The notes under the pieces: model-generated
Databases searched by the model: none
Told to the model about the DNA's origin: nothing
Seen by the model: only the letters and a program-made list of their open reading frames with translations
Shown: in pieces, positions 1 through 9,273 of the stretch
Position numbering within the stretch: position 1 is the first letter of the stretch
How the letters are laid out: each line of letters begins with the position of its first letter
Assembly (NCBI RefSeq): GCF_003201595.1
Contig: NZ_QJJS01000010.1
Span: 62,001-126,000 of the forward strand
Length of the DNA: 64,000 bases
Direction of reading: 5' to 3'
DNA from: Sphaerotilus hippei
Lineage (GTDB): Bacteria; Pseudomonadota; Gammaproteobacteria; Burkholderiales; Burkholderiaceae_C
Translations under genes and position numbers: made by a program

Positions 1-432
1 CAGCAGGTGGGGACGCCGCAGGGCGTGTACCACGCGCCGAGCAATGACTTCGTGGCCGATTTCATCGGCCGCAGCAACCTGATCGACGCCCAGGCCAGCG
101 ACGAGCACCATGTGCGGCATGGCGGCCTCACGCTGCACACGCATGCCGGCCTGGTGCCGGGTCGGCGCTACCGCTTCAATGTGCGTCCCGAGGACATCAG
201 CCTGCTCGACGGCTGGGCTCCGGTGGCCAACAGCTTCCATGCCCATGCCGACAAGTGCGAGTTCCTGGGCGCGTTCTGGCTGGTCACGCTGACGCCCGTG
301 GCGGGGGGCATGCCACCGATCGTGGCGCAGTTCTCCAGCAACTACCTGGCCGGTCGCCCCATCCAGCCCGGTGCCCTGCTGCGCCTGGCCATTCCCGCCG
401 GAAAGCTGTTGCCGATGCAGGTGTCGGCATGA
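1..432 (+). CDS. ABC transporter ATP-binding protein, C-terminal part (AEP-type)
   Basis: This is the end of an ABC ATPase whose nucleotide-binding core lies upstream of the window; the frame is already open at base 1. The visible residues begin just before the segment GTPQGVYHAPSNDFVADFIG, which in PotA/FbpC-type ATPases marks the end of the ATPase domain. A TOBE-like regulatory domain follows, with the sequence FNVRPEDISLL. Its stop overlaps the start of the permease gene (ATGA), so the two are translationally coupled. The downstream permease, phnX and aminophosphonate oxidoreductase suggest uptake of 2-aminoethylphosphonate. Substrate specificity is inferred from context; the family could equally serve iron or polyamines. 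Confidence 0.8.
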   Translation, partial: QQVGTPQGVYHAPSNDFVADFIGRSNLIDAQASDEHHVRHGGLTLHTHAGLVPGRRYRFNVRPEDISLLDGWAPVANSFHAHADKCEFLGAFWLVTLTPVAGGMPPIVAQFSSNYLAGRPIQPGALLRLAIPAGKLLPMQVSA

Positions 433-2132
433 GCAGCAGCCTCACGTCGGGTGCTGGCTGGGCCGCTCGTCCGAGCCGCAGCGAGCGTGGCAGCTCCGCG
501 CTGCTGCTGGCGGCGGCGGCGCTGCTGTGCCTGTTCCTGCTGCTGCCGATGGGCGCGCTGTTCAGCCACAGCCTGATCGATGCCCAGGGGCGCTGGCAGC
601 TGACGCAGTTCCGCGCCTTCGCCAGCGCGCCGGGCACCGCCACGGCGATCTGGAACACCCTCTGGGTGGCCCTGGTCGTCACCGGCATCACCGTGCCGCT
701 GGCCTTCGTGTATGCCTATGCCATCCAGCGCTCCTGCATGCCGTTCAAGGCACTGTGGCGCCTGCTGGGCCTGTCGCCGTTGCTCGGGCCTTCGCTGGTC
801 GGCGCGATCGCCTTCATCCAGTGGTTCGGCACCCAGGGCGTGCTCAAGCCCTGGCTGGGCGACGCCAGCGTCTACGGCCCGCTGGGCATCGTGATGGCCA
901 CGGTGTTCGCCAGCTTTCCGCATGCGCTGATGATCCTGATCGTGGCACTGGCCACTTCGGACGGCCGCTTGTACGAGGCGGCCGATGCGTTGCGCGCCAC
1001 ACGCTGGCGCCGGTTCCTCACCGTCACGCTGCCTTCGGCCAAATATGGCCTGATCAGCGCCGCGATGGTGGTGTTCTCGTACTCGGTCAGCGAGTTCGGC
1101 ATTCCCAAGGTCATCGGTGGCAACTTCCAGGTGCTGGCCGTCGAGATCTACGTGCAGGCCGTGGGCCAGCAGAACTTCGGCCGCGGGGCGGTGGTGGCCA
1201 TGGTGCTGCTCATGCCGGTGCTGCTGGCCTTCGCCGTGGATCTGAAGGTGCAGCGTCGGCAGCAGGCCAGTCTCACCTCACGGGCCGTGCCCTACGTGCC
1301 CAAGCCCGACGGGCGACGCGACACGCCGCTGCTGATCTGCACCGTGCTGGTGGCCGGCGCCATGGTGGCCGTGCTGGGCATGGCTGCGGCCACCTCGTTC
1401 ATCAGCTTCTGGCCCTACAACCTCGCGCCCACTCTGGACCACTACGCCTACGGCCTGGCCGAGGCTGGTGTGCTGAGCGCCTACCTGCACAGCCTGTGGA
1501 TGGCGCTGCTGACCGCGCTGACGGGCACGCCCTTCGTGTTCGTGACCGCCTACCTGCTGGAGAAGACCGGCCGCCGCGGGTCGTGGTTGCACACGGCCGT
1601 GCAGGCCCTGGCCTCGCTGCCGATGGGCGTGCCCGGCCTGGTGCTGGGCATCGGCTACATCCTGTTCTTCAACCAGCCGGGCCATCCGCTGGGCGGCCTG
1701 TACCAGAGCTTCACGATCCTGGTGATCGTCAACGTGGTGCACCACTACACCTCCTGCCACCTCACGGCGCTCACCGCGCTCAAGAGCCTGGACCGCGAGT
1801 TCGAGGCGGTGTCGGCCTCGCTGAAGGTGCCGCGCTGGGTGACGTTCCGGCGCGTGACGCTGCCGGTGTGCCTGCCTGCGGTGCTCGACATCTCGCGCTA
1901 CCTGTTCATCAACGCGATGACCACGGTGTCGGCGCTGGTGTTCCTCTATGCGCCGCACACGCTGCCGGCCTCGGTGGCCATCCTCAACCTCGACGAGGCC
2001 GGCGAGCTCGGTCCGGCCGCGGCCATGGCCACGCTGATCGTGGTGACCACCGCGACGTTCAGCCTGCTGCACGCGGGCCTGGCCCACCTGCTGCTGCGCC
2101 GACACCAGGCCTGGCGCCAGCCGCACCGCTGA
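429..2132 (+). CDS. ABC transporter permease, two fused membrane domains (2-aminoethylphosphonate type)
   Basis: This 567-residue inner-membrane protein contains two successive binding-protein-dependent transport permease domains. The first spans roughly residues 30-290 and the second roughly 310-560. Each carries an EAA-loop-like segment: LYEAADALRATRWRRFLTV in the first half and EFEAVSASLKVPRWVTF in the second. A fused double permease is typical of FbpB-like iron transporters and of the alternative AEP transporters. The chosen ATG overlaps the stop of the ATPase gene. An in-frame reading further upstream exists but would overlap the ATPase extensively. Linkage to phnX favours phosphonate uptake. 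No solute-binding protein gene is visible, so it presumably lies upstream of the window. Confidence 0.85.
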   Translation: MSSSLTSGAGWAARPSRSERGSSALLLAAAALLCLFLLLPMGALFSHSLIDAQGRWQLTQFRAFASAPGTATAIWNTLWVALVVTGITVPLAFVYAYAIQRSCMPFKALWRLLGLSPLLGPSLVGAIAFIQWFGTQGVLKPWLGDASVYGPLGIVMATVFASFPHALMILIVALATSDGRLYEAADALRATRWRRFLTVTLPSAKYGLISAAMVVFSYSVSEFGIPKVIGGNFQVLAVEIYVQAVGQQNFGRGAVVAMVLLMPVLLAFAVDLKVQRRQQASLTSRAVPYVPKPDGRRDTPLLICTVLVAGAMVAVLGMAAATSFISFWPYNLAPTLDHYAYGLAEAGVLSAYLHSLWMALLTALTGTPFVFVTAYLLEKTGRRGSWLHTAVQALASLPMGVPGLVLGIGYILFFNQPGHPLGGLYQSFTILVIVNVVHHYTSCHLTALTALKSLDREFEAVSASLKVPRWVTFRRVTLPVCLPAVLDISRYLFINAMTTVSALVFLYAPHTLPASVAILNLDEAGELGPAAAMATLIVVTTATFSLLHAGLAHLLLRRHQAWRQPHR

Positions 2133-2177
2133 GCGGTGTCGCGCCAGGGCTCCCTTCACCCACGGAAACTTCACACC

Positions 2178-2990
2178 ATGCGCCAACACCTGGAAGCCGT
2201 CATCTTCGACTGGGCCGGCACCATCGTCGACTTCGGCTCGTTCGCCCCGACGCAGATCTTTGTCGATGCCTTCAGGACCGCATTCGACTTCGACCTCACG
2301 CTCCGCGAAGCCCGCGGCCCGATGGGCCTGGGCAAATGGCAGCACATCGAGGCCCTGGGCCGCGACCCGGTCGTGGGCGCGCGCTGGGCGGCGCAGTTCG
2401 GCCGATCGATGAACGACGACGACATCCGCCACCTCTATGACACCTTCATTCCGCTGCAGGTCGAGCGGGTGGGCCTGCACAGCGCGCTGATTCCGGGGGC
2501 GCTGCAGACGGTGAACGAACTGCGCCAGCAGGGCCATCGACTGGGCTCCACCACCGGCTATCCGCGCCGGGTGATGACCCGCCTGATGGCCCTGGCCGCC
2601 GAGCAGGGCTATGTGCCCGATTGCACCGTGTGTGCCGACGACCTGACCGCCGGTGCACGGCCCGGCCCCTGGATGGCGCTGGAGTGCGTGCAGCGACTCG
2701 GCATCGGTGCGGTCTCGCACTGCGTGAAGGTGGACGATACGGTGCCCGGCCTTGCCGAGGGCCTGAACGCCGGCATGTGGACCGTGGGCGTGGCGCTCTC
2801 GGGCAGCCCGGCCGGTTGGACCCTGGCCGATTGTGAAGCCGCCAGCCAGGCGCAGCGCGCCGAGGTGCGCGAGCGTGTCGGTGCGGTGTTTCGCGCCGCC
2901 GGTGCGCATTTCGTGATCGACACCGTGGCCGACCTGCCCGCGGTGCTGGACGAGATCGAGCATCGCCTGGCCCGCGGCCAGCGTCCTTGA
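2178..2990 (+). CDS. phnX: Phosphonoacetaldehyde hydrolase (phosphonatase)
   Basis: This HAD-superfamily enzyme cleaves the C-P bond of phosphonoacetaldehyde to give acetaldehyde and phosphate, the second step of AEP degradation. The 270-residue length matches PhnX. The nucleophile aspartate is D11 in VIFDWAGTIVD. K53 in GPMGLGKW sits at the position of the Schiff-base lysine that defines phosphonatase within the HAD family. The motif TTGYPRRVM and a late VDDT segment complete the HAD fold. The ATG follows a GGAAA ribosome-binding site. The partner transaminase (phnW), which makes phosphonoacetaldehyde from AEP, is not in the window and probably lies upstream. Confidence 0.93.
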   Translation: MRQHLEAVIFDWAGTIVDFGSFAPTQIFVDAFRTAFDFDLTLREARGPMGLGKWQHIEALGRDPVVGARWAAQFGRSMNDDDIRHLYDTFIPLQVERVGLHSALIPGALQTVNELRQQGHRLGSTTGYPRRVMTRLMALAAEQGYVPDCTVCADDLTAGARPGPWMALECVQRLGIGAVSHCVKVDDTVPGLAEGLNAGMWTVGVALSGSPAGWTLADCEAASQAQRAEVRERVGAVFRAAGAHFVIDTVADLPAVLDEIEHRLARGQRP

Positions 2991-3043
2991 CGCGTCACCG
3001 TGCACCAGTCGACACCCGCAGAGCGGACACGCGAGACCAGCCC

Positions 3044-4165
3044 ATGACTTCAGACTCCCACTACGACCTCGTCGTGATCGGCGCAGGCATCATCGGCCTG
3101 GCCACGGCCTACACCGCGCGCCAGCGTGGCCTGCGGGTGGCGGTGATCGAGCGTCACGCGCAGTGCGTGGGCGCCTCGGTGCGCAACTTCGGTTTCGTCA
3201 CCGTCACCGGTCAGCGTCGCGGCGAGCACTGGCGCCGTGCGCTGCGCACGCGTGACGTGTGGCAGCGGATCGCACCTCAGGCCGGCATCGACGTGATCCA
3301 CCAGGGCCTGTACGTGCTGGCCCGGCGCCCGCAGGCGATGGACGTGTTCGAAGCCTTCCTGCGCACCGAGATGGGGGAGGGCTGTCGCCTGCTCAGCGTC
3401 TCTGAAGCTGCGCGCGACCTGCCGGTGCTGCAGGCCGGCCTGGGCGTGCTGCACAGCCCGCACGAACGCCGTGTCGAGTCGCGTGATGCGATCCCTCGCC
3501 TGAGCCGCTGGCTGGCTGAATCGCTGGGCGTGGACTTCCGTTGGAACACGCCGGTGCTGGGCATCAGCCTGCCGCAGGTGCACACCAGCAAGGGCGTGAT
3601 CCATGCGGCGCATTGTGTGGTCTGTCCCGGGCACGAGCTCGACGCCTTGTTCCCCGAGGTGATCGCACAGGCGGGCATCCGCCTGTGCACGCTGCAGATG
3701 ATGCGGGTGCGACCGGCGCAGCCGGTGCGGCTGCCGGGCTCGATCATGTCGGACCTGAGCCTGGTGCGCTACGAAGGTTATGCCGACCTGCCCGAGGCGG
3801 CGCCGCTGAAGGCCTTGCTGCAGACCGAGCAAGCCGCGCACTTGCGTGATGGCGTGCACCTGATCGCCGTGCAGTCGGCCGATGGTTCGCTGGTGGTCGG
3901 CGACAGCCATGTCTATGGCGATGCCGAGGCGCCGTTCGGTCGAAGCGACATTGACGAGCTCATCACCGACGAGCTGCATCGTGTGTTGCGTCTGCCCGGC
4001 GCCTGCATCACCGAGCGCTGGACGGGGACCTACGCCTCGGCCGGCGACGTGGTCTACAAGGCCCGGCCCGCGCCGGGTGTGGCGGTGGGCATCGTGACCG
4101 GTGGCACGGGGGCGTCGACCTCGTTCGCCTTTGCGGAGGAACTGGTCGATCTGGCGCTGGGTTGA
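3044..4165 (+). CDS. FAD-dependent oxidoreductase linked to aminophosphonate catabolism (TIGR03364-like)
   Basis: This 373-residue flavoprotein of the DAO family starts with a Rossmann dinucleotide motif, VVIGAGIIGLATAYTARQRG, at residues 8-27. The GASVRNFGFVT segment and the closing VGIVTGGTGASTS FAD-contact region are typical of the DAO subgroup that co-occurs with phosphonatase genes. Family knowledge suggests oxidative deamination or N-dealkylation of an aminophosphonate related to AEP, such as N-methyl-AEP, feeding phosphonoacetaldehyde to PhnX. It lies 53 bases after phnX in the same orientation. The ATG at 3044 was preferred because the Rossmann strand begins soon after it; an upstream in-frame start would only add a low-complexity leader. 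The exact substrate is unproven. Confidence 0.78.
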   Translation: MTSDSHYDLVVIGAGIIGLATAYTARQRGLRVAVIERHAQCVGASVRNFGFVTVTGQRRGEHWRRALRTRDVWQRIAPQAGIDVIHQGLYVLARRPQAMDVFEAFLRTEMGEGCRLLSVSEAARDLPVLQAGLGVLHSPHERRVESRDAIPRLSRWLAESLGVDFRWNTPVLGISLPQVHTSKGVIHAAHCVVCPGHELDALFPEVIAQAGIRLCTLQMMRVRPAQPVRLPGSIMSDLSLVRYEGYADLPEAAPLKALLQTEQAAHLRDGVHLIAVQSADGSLVVGDSHVYGDAEAPFGRSDIDELITDELHRVLRLPGACITERWTGTYASAGDVVYKARPAPGVAVGIVTGGTGASTSFAFAEELVDLALG

Positions 4166-4314
4166 GCGTGCGCAGGTGACGGCCAGTCGACCGAGGAAAA
4201 GCGGGGGGGGGCGCCACTTGATCCATGGATCTCCCCGTCGACATCGGTCGCACAGTGGTGCAGCTGGGCGTCGGCCGGTGGGGCTGGGTGCTGCCAGTGA
4301 CGTGGGGAGTCAAC

Positions 4315-5868
4315 ATGAATCAATTCCGTTCGATGCGCCTGGGCGCGCGTCTGGGCAGCGGCTTCGGGCTGGTGCTGATGATGATGGTCATCATGGTGGG
4401 GGCAGCGCTGTGGTCGATGACACGCATCAGCACCCTGGCCCACCGCGTGGTGGAGCAGGACATGGTGAAGGCAAAGGCAGCGGCGACGCTCAACGAGACT
4501 GTGCAAGCAAACGGACTGATCACGGCAAAGATGATCTTTGCTGGCGACTCGAACGAGCGCAGCGAGTTGCGGGCGCAGATGGACAGGAACAAGCAGACCG
4601 TCGACGAGTCGCTGAAAACGCTTGAACGCTTGGTCTACCTGGCGAAAGGCAAGGCCCTGCTGGCCGAACTGGTGGTGTCGCGTCAGGCCTTCGTGGCAGC
4701 TTTCTCGCAGACACTGGTGCTGCTGGACGGGGGGGATCGTGCGGGGGCGGAAAGCCACATGAAGGCGGCAACGTTGCCCGCGTTGGCGGTACTGCAGAAG
4801 CACGCCCATGCGGTGCTGGATCTGCAGGATGAGCTCGCGAAGTCCGCGTTGACGCAGGTGATCGGGCAGGTGGACGGCCAGCGTGAGTGGATGATGGGCC
4901 TGGGTGTCATGGCCCTGATGACCGGGGGGCTGTGCGCGTGGTGGCTGACCCGCTCGATCACTCGGCCGATCGCTCAGGCGGTGCGTGTGGCTCGCACCGT
5001 TGCCGCCGGGGACCTGACCTCGAGCATCGAGGTGCAAGGCCGCGACGAGCTGGCCGAGTTGCTGGAGGCGCTGCGAGACATGAATGCGTCGCTGGTGGGC
5101 ATCGTGGGGCAGGTGCGAGCGAGCAGCGAATCCATCGCCACGGGGTCCTCCCAGATCGCCATGGGCAATGCCGATCTCAGCCAGCGCACGGAAGAGCAGG
5201 CCAGCAACCTGCAGCAAACGGCCGCTTCGATGGAGCAGCTGTCTTCGACCGTGACCCAGAACGCCGAGACCGCGCGTCAGGCCAATCAACTGGCTCTGGG
5301 GGCGAGTGACGCCGTACGATCTGGTGGCCAGATGGTGGGCGAGGTCGTCCAGACGATGGGTGTGATCCAGGCGTCCAGTCAGCGCATCAACGACATCATC
5401 GGTGTCATTGACGGGATTGCGTTCCAGACCAACATCCTGGCCTTGAATGCCGCCGTCGAGGCGGCCCGCGCGGGTGAACAGGGACGAGGTTTTGCGGTCG
5501 TGGCCGCAGAGGTGCGTGCGCTGGCTCAACGCAGCGCCGAAGCCGCGCGCGAGATCAAGGGGCTGATCACGGCGAGCGTGGAACAGGTCTCGGTCGGCTC
5601 CCACCAGGTGGTCAGTGCAGGGCAACGCATGGAGGTCATCGTGACGCAGGTGCAGCGGGTGGCCGATCTGGTGTCCGAGATCACGTCAGCCAGCGCGGAG
5701 CAGTCGCAGGGCATCGAGCAGGTGGGCGATGCGGTGAACCAACTGGACCAGGTGACGCAGCAGAACGCCGCCTTGGTAGAAGAAAGTGCCGCCGCCGCCG
5801 AGAGTCTGCGGCAACAAGCGCATCAGCTGGCTCGGGTGGTGCAGGGATTCAAGCTGGCAGTGTGTTGA
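4315..5868 (+). CDS. Methyl-accepting chemotaxis protein
   Basis: This 517-residue chemoreceptor has one N-terminal membrane helix (about residues 14-34), a periplasmic four-helix-bundle sensor of about 150 residues, a second membrane helix (about 190-210), a HAMP domain and a long cytoplasmic signalling coiled coil. The conserved hairpin tip, containing [20 protein letters not shown], contacts CheA and CheW. The C-terminus ends without the NWETF-type pentapeptide that tethers CheR/CheB. The ATG is preceded by GGGGAG. The gene is monocistronic and follows the phosphonate operon by 150 bases, so a role in sensing a phosphonate is possible but unsupported. No CheA or CheW gene is nearby. Confidence 0.92.
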   Translation: MNQFRSMRLGARLGSGFGLVLMMMVIMVGAALWSMTRISTLAHRVVEQDMVKAKAAATLNETVQANGLITAKMIFAGDSNERSELRAQMDRNKQTVDESLKTLERLVYLAKGKALLAELVVSRQAFVAAFSQTLVLLDGGDRAGAESHMKAATLPALAVLQKHAHAVLDLQDELAKSALTQVIGQVDGQREWMMGLGVMALMTGGLCAWWLTRSITRPIAQAVRVARTVAAGDLTSSIEVQGRDELAELLEALRDMNASLVGIVGQVRASSESIATGSSQIAMGNADLSQRTEEQASNLQQTAASMEQLSSTVTQNAETARQANQLALGASDAVRSGGQMVGEVVQTMGVIQASSQRINDIIGVIDGIAFQTNILALNAAVEAARAGEQGRGFAVVAAEVRALAQRSAEAAREIKGLITASVEQVSVGSHQVVSAGQRMEVIVTQVQRVADLVSEITSASAEQSQGIEQVGDAVNQLDQVTQQNAALVEESAAAAESLRQQAHQLARVVQGFKLAVC

Positions 5869-5903
5869 GTGGGGACTCGTGTCGCATCACGACCACGTGA
5901 GCA

Positions 5904-5962
5904 TTGGCAACGGGTGAGCGCAACAGACTTTAATACTCATGGAACACTTGTCTCTCCATGAG
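5904..5962 (+). promoter_or_regulatory. Promoter and palindromic operator of chrBA
   Basis: A candidate -35 TTGGCA (5904-5909) and an AT-rich -10 TTTAAT (5929-5934) precede chrB, with a rather long 19-base spacer. An inverted repeat immediately downstream has perfect 8-base arms, CTCATGGA (5936-5943) and TCCATGAG (5955-5962), separated by 11 bases. It ends 11 bases before the chrB start codon. Its position over the likely transcription start fits repression, and ChrB homologues are known chromate-responsive repressors of chr operons. Binding by this ChrB is inference. Confidence 0.55.
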
Positions 5963-5973
5963 ATGATTGCTTC

Positions 5974-6927
5974 ATGACGTCATGGCTCATCCTCACGGCC
6001 ACCTTGCCGACCTCGCCCAGCGGGCTGCGGGTGAAGGTCTGGCGCGCGCTCAAGGCGACCCACTGCGCCACGCTGCGCGAGGGGGTCTACATCCTGCCGC
6101 TGCAGGCCGGCTCGGCCGCGGCGTTTCCGGCGCTGGAGGCCACCATCCGCGCAGCCGGTGCGCAGGCCCACCTGCTGGAGGTGCCCGCGCGTGACGAGGC
6201 CCAGGAGGCGGTCTTCCGTGCGCTGTTCGACCGCACCGGGCACTACGCCGAGTTCCAGCAGGCGCTGAAGGCGGCGCATTCGCTGCTGTCCGCCGCCCCC
6301 GAGGCCGAGGCCCGGCGGGGCTTGCGCCAGCTGGACCAGCAACTGAAAGGCCTGCTGGCCTGCGATTTTTTTCCGGCCGCTCCTGCCGAGCAGGCCCGGG
6401 CCGGACTGACGGCGCTGCAGGCCGCACTGGAGCGCCGCTGGTCTCCCGGCGAGCCCGTCGCCACCGGGCAGGCCGTGCCCTTGCTGGACGTGGCGCACTA
6501 CCAGGGCTGCACCTGGGCCACACGTGCCCGTCCGTGGGTGGACCGGATCGCCACGGCCTGGCTGATCACCCGCTTCGTGGATCGGCGGCCGACCTTCGTC
6601 TGGCTCGCCGATGCCCGCCAGGCGCCACGCGACGCGCTGACCTTCGACCTGGACGGGGCCCGCTTCACGCATGTCGGCGAGCAGGTGACCTTCGAGGTGG
6701 TGGCGCAGGCCTTCGACCTGCTGGCGCAGCCCGGCCTGAGGCGCCTGGCCGCGCTGGTTCACGTGCTCGACGTGGGCGGCCCGCCGCAGGACGAGGCCCC
6801 GGGCCTGGACCTGCTGGTGCGGGGCCTGCAGGCGCTGCACGCCGACGACGATGCGCTGCTGGCCGCCGCGCTGCCCTTGTTCGACACGGTGCTGGCCGGC
6901 CTGGCACCAGACCCCGGGACGACCTGA
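5974..6927 (+). CDS. chrB: Chromate resistance regulator/protein ChrB
   Basis: This 317-residue protein matches ChrB in length and layout. An N-terminal ChrB domain (about residues 1-160) begins with SWLILTATLPTSPSGLRVKV and contains EGVYILP. The C-terminal ChrB domain (about 165-310) contains the WATRARPWVDRIATAWLI segment. ChrB acts as a chromate-sensing transcriptional regulator of chrBA. The stop codon overlaps the chrA start (TGATG), giving translational coupling. A palindrome sits directly upstream of the start. The assignment is strong; whether this copy also has a catalytic role is unknown. Confidence 0.9.
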   Translation: MTSWLILTATLPTSPSGLRVKVWRALKATHCATLREGVYILPLQAGSAAAFPALEATIRAAGAQAHLLEVPARDEAQEAVFRALFDRTGHYAEFQQALKAAHSLLSAAPEAEARRGLRQLDQQLKGLLACDFFPAAPAEQARAGLTALQAALERRWSPGEPVATGQAVPLLDVAHYQGCTWATRARPWVDRIATAWLITRFVDRRPTFVWLADARQAPRDALTFDLDGARFTHVGEQVTFEVVAQAFDLLAQPGLRRLAALVHVLDVGGPPQDEAPGLDLLVRGLQALHADDDALLAAALPLFDTVLAGLAPDPGTT

Positions 6928-8276
6928 TGACCGACCACGCACCGCACACCGACACCGCACCCGTCGCCCCCACGTTCTGGCAAGCCTTCGTGTACTGGCT
7001 GCGCCTGGGCTTCCTGAGCTTCGGCGGGCCGGCGGGGCAGATCGCGCTGATGCACGAGGACCTGGTGGAGCGCAGGCGCTGGATCTCCGAGCGGCGCTAC
7101 CTGCACGCGCTGAACTACTGCATGGTGCTGCCTGGCCCCGAGGCGCAGCAGCTGGCCACCTACATCGGCTGGCTGATGCACCGCGGCTGGGGCGGCATCG
7201 TGGCCGGCGGGCTGTTCGTGCTGCCCTCGCTGCTGATCCTGATCGCGCTGTCGTGGATCTACATGGCCTGGGGCCATGTGCCGGCGGTGGCCGGCGTGCT
7301 CTACGGCATCAAGCCGGCGGTGACGGCCATCGTGGTCTCGGCGGCGGTGCGCATCGGCTCGCGCACGCTGAAGAACGGCTGGCTCTGGGGCATCGCGGTG
7401 GCGGCCTTCGTGGCCATCTTCGCGCTGGAACTGCCGTTTCCGCTGATCGTGGTGGCCGCGGGCCTCATCGGCCACGTCGGCGGCCGGGTCGCCCCGCAGA
7501 AGTTCGCCGTCGGCGGCGGCCATGGCTCGTCCGGCCGATCCCGTGGTCCGGCGGTGATCGACGACGACACGCCCACGCCGGAGCACGCCCGCTTCCGCTG
7601 GGACCGTTTCCTGCGCGCGCTGCTGTTCGGCCTGGGCCTGTGGGCGCTGGGCATCGGCGGCCTGACGCTGGCGCTGGGCTGGGACGCGGTGCTCACCCGG
7701 ATGGCCTGGTTCTTCACCAAGGCGGCCCTGCTGACCTTCGGTGGCGCCTACGCCGTGCTGCCCTACGTCTACCAGGGGGCGGTCGAGCACTTCCAGTGGT
7801 TGAGCGCGCCGCAGATGATCGACGGCCTGGCGCTGGGCGAGACGACGCCGGGCCCGCTGATCATGGTGGTGTCCTACGTCGGCTTCGTGGGCGGCTGGAG
7901 CCAGGCGCTCTTCGGGCCTCAGGCGCTGCCGCAGGCGGGCATCGTGGCGGCCTGCGTCGTCACCTTCTTCACCTTCCTGCCGTCCTTCCTGTTCATCTTC
8001 CTGGGCGCACCGTTCATCGAGTCCACGCACGGCAAGCTGAAGTTCACCGCGCCGCTGACCGGCATCACGGCGGCCGTGGTGGGCGTGATCGTCAACCTCG
8101 CCGTCTTCTTCGCCTTCCACGTGCTCTGGCCCCGGGGCTTCGCCGGCAGCTTCGAATGGGCCGGCGCGGTGATCGGCGCCGCCGCCGCGCTGGCGCTGCT
8201 GCGCTTCAGGACCGGGGTGATCCCCGTCGTGCTGGCCAGCGGCGTGGCCGGACTGGTTTGGCAGCTCATCGGCTGA
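6927..8276 (+). CDS. chrA: Chromate transporter ChrA
   Basis: This 449-residue inner-membrane protein of the long CHR family exports chromate, lowering its cytoplasmic level. Two homologous CHR domains are visible, each with a signature: LGFLSFGGPAGQIALMHEDL in the N-terminal half and LLTFGGAYAVLPYVYQGAVE in the C-terminal half. They are joined by a hydrophilic linker around residues 190-220 (GGGHGSSGRSRG). Downstream of each signature are GPEAQQLATYIGW- and GETTPGPLIMV-type motifs found in ChrA pumps. The start overlaps the chrB stop. The gene converges with kdgK and ends 40 bases from its stop codon. Confidence 0.95.
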   Translation: MTDHAPHTDTAPVAPTFWQAFVYWLRLGFLSFGGPAGQIALMHEDLVERRRWISERRYLHALNYCMVLPGPEAQQLATYIGWLMHRGWGGIVAGGLFVLPSLLILIALSWIYMAWGHVPAVAGVLYGIKPAVTAIVVSAAVRIGSRTLKNGWLWGIAVAAFVAIFALELPFPLIVVAAGLIGHVGGRVAPQKFAVGGGHGSSGRSRGPAVIDDDTPTPEHARFRWDRFLRALLFGLGLWALGIGGLTLALGWDAVLTRMAWFFTKAALLTFGGAYAVLPYVYQGAVEHFQWLSAPQMIDGLALGETTPGPLIMVVSYVGFVGGWSQALFGPQALPQAGIVAACVVTFFTFLPSFLFIFLGAPFIESTHGKLKFTAPLTGITAAVVGVIVNLAVFFAFHVLWPRGFAGSFEWAGAVIGAAAALALLRFRTGVIPVVLASGVAGLVWQLIG

Positions 8277-8316
8277 GCCTGGAGCAGAAGGCGGCCGGCC
8301 CCTGTCGATTTTCCGC

Positions 8317-9273
8317 TCAGCGGAGCGCCTCGAGCTGAAGTTCCTGCCGGGTCGGCAGGCCGTCGCAGTCGCCAGGAAACTGCACCACGCGTGCGCCGAT
8401 GCGGTTGCCCCGCCGTGCCGCCTCTGCCAGGGGCCGGCCCTCGAGCAGGGCGCTGATCACGCCGACCGCAAAGCCGTCGCCAGCGCCCACGGTGTCCACC
8501 ACGCATGGCACCGGCACGCCGGCCGCGGTACCGCACTGGCCCTGGCTGTCGGCGTAGTAGGCGCCGGCAGGCCCGAGCTTGACGATGACGACGCGCGTGC
8601 CTCGCGCCAGGTAGAAGTCGGCGATGCCCTCCGGGCTGTCGGCTCCGGTCAGCAGGCGTCCCTCGGCGAGTCCGGGCAGCACCCAGTCGGCGTGAGCCGC
8701 CAGCGCGTTCAGCGTGTCGCGCATCGCCGCTTCGCTAGGCCACAGGCGTGGTCGAAGATTCGGGTCGAACGAGACGGTGCGGCCTTCCTGGCGGGCCGTG
8801 CGGGCCATCAGGAACACCAGTTCCCGCAGGCTCTCGGACACGCCCGGGCTGATGCCGGTCAGATGGACATGGCGCACTCGGTGCCAGGCGGCGAACGGAA
8901 AGTCCTGCGGTCCCAGGTGGCTGGCTGCGGAGCCTCGGCGGTAGTACTCGATGGACGGATCTCCTCCGTCGGTGACCCGTGACTTGAGCATGAAGCCGGT
9001 CGGCTGCAGCGGATCGGTCGCTACGTGGCCGATGTCGATGGCCTCGCGTGCCATGAAGGCGCGCAGGTGACGGCCGAAGCTGTCGTCGCCCAGCCGGCTG
9101 ACATAGGCCACGCGCAGGCCCAGGCGCGCCAGGCCGACCGCCACGTTCAGTTCGGCCCCGGCGGTGGCGCGGGCGAAGGACTGCACGGTTTCCAGCGCAC
9201 CGGCCTGCTGCGCGATCAGCAAGGCCATCGCTTCGCCGACCGTGACGACGTCGAGTCCGGCGTGATCAGGCAT
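8317..9273 (-). CDS. kdgK: 2-keto-3-deoxygluconate kinase (PfkB family)
   Basis: This 318-residue sugar kinase of the PfkB/ribokinase family phosphorylates 2-keto-3-deoxygluconate (KDG) to KDPG, which enters the Entner-Doudoroff split. It has the N-terminal VVTVGEAMALL strand, the glycine-rich TAGAELNVAVGLARLG segment and the C-terminal catalytic motif DTVGAGDGFAVGVISALL carrying the base aspartate. The start at 9273 overlaps the upstream rspB stop by 8 bases, so the genes are coupled. It is the last gene of the minus-strand hexuronate operon. The neighbouring ManD makes exactly this kinase's expected substrate, which strengthens the call over other PfkB activities. Confidence 0.85.
   Translation of the reverse strand: MPDHAGLDVVTVGEAMALLIAQQAGALETVQSFARATAGAELNVAVGLARLGLRVAYVSRLGDDSFGRHLRAFMAREAIDIGHVATDPLQPTGFMLKSRVTDGGDPSIEYYRRGSAASHLGPQDFPFAAWHRVRHVHLTGISPGVSESLRELVFLMARTARQEGRTVSFDPNLRPRLWPSEAAMRDTLNALAAHADWVLPGLAEGRLLTGADSPEGIADFYLARGTRVVIVKLGPAGAYYADSQGQCGTAAGVPVPCVVDTVGAGDGFAVGVISALLEGRPLAEAARRGNRIGARVVQFPGDCDGLPTRQELQLEALR

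Noticed and set aside
1278-3005. Minus-strand open frame across the permease tail and phnX
   Set aside because: Rich in H, Q, G and R and without domains; phnX and the permease on the plus strand are well supported.
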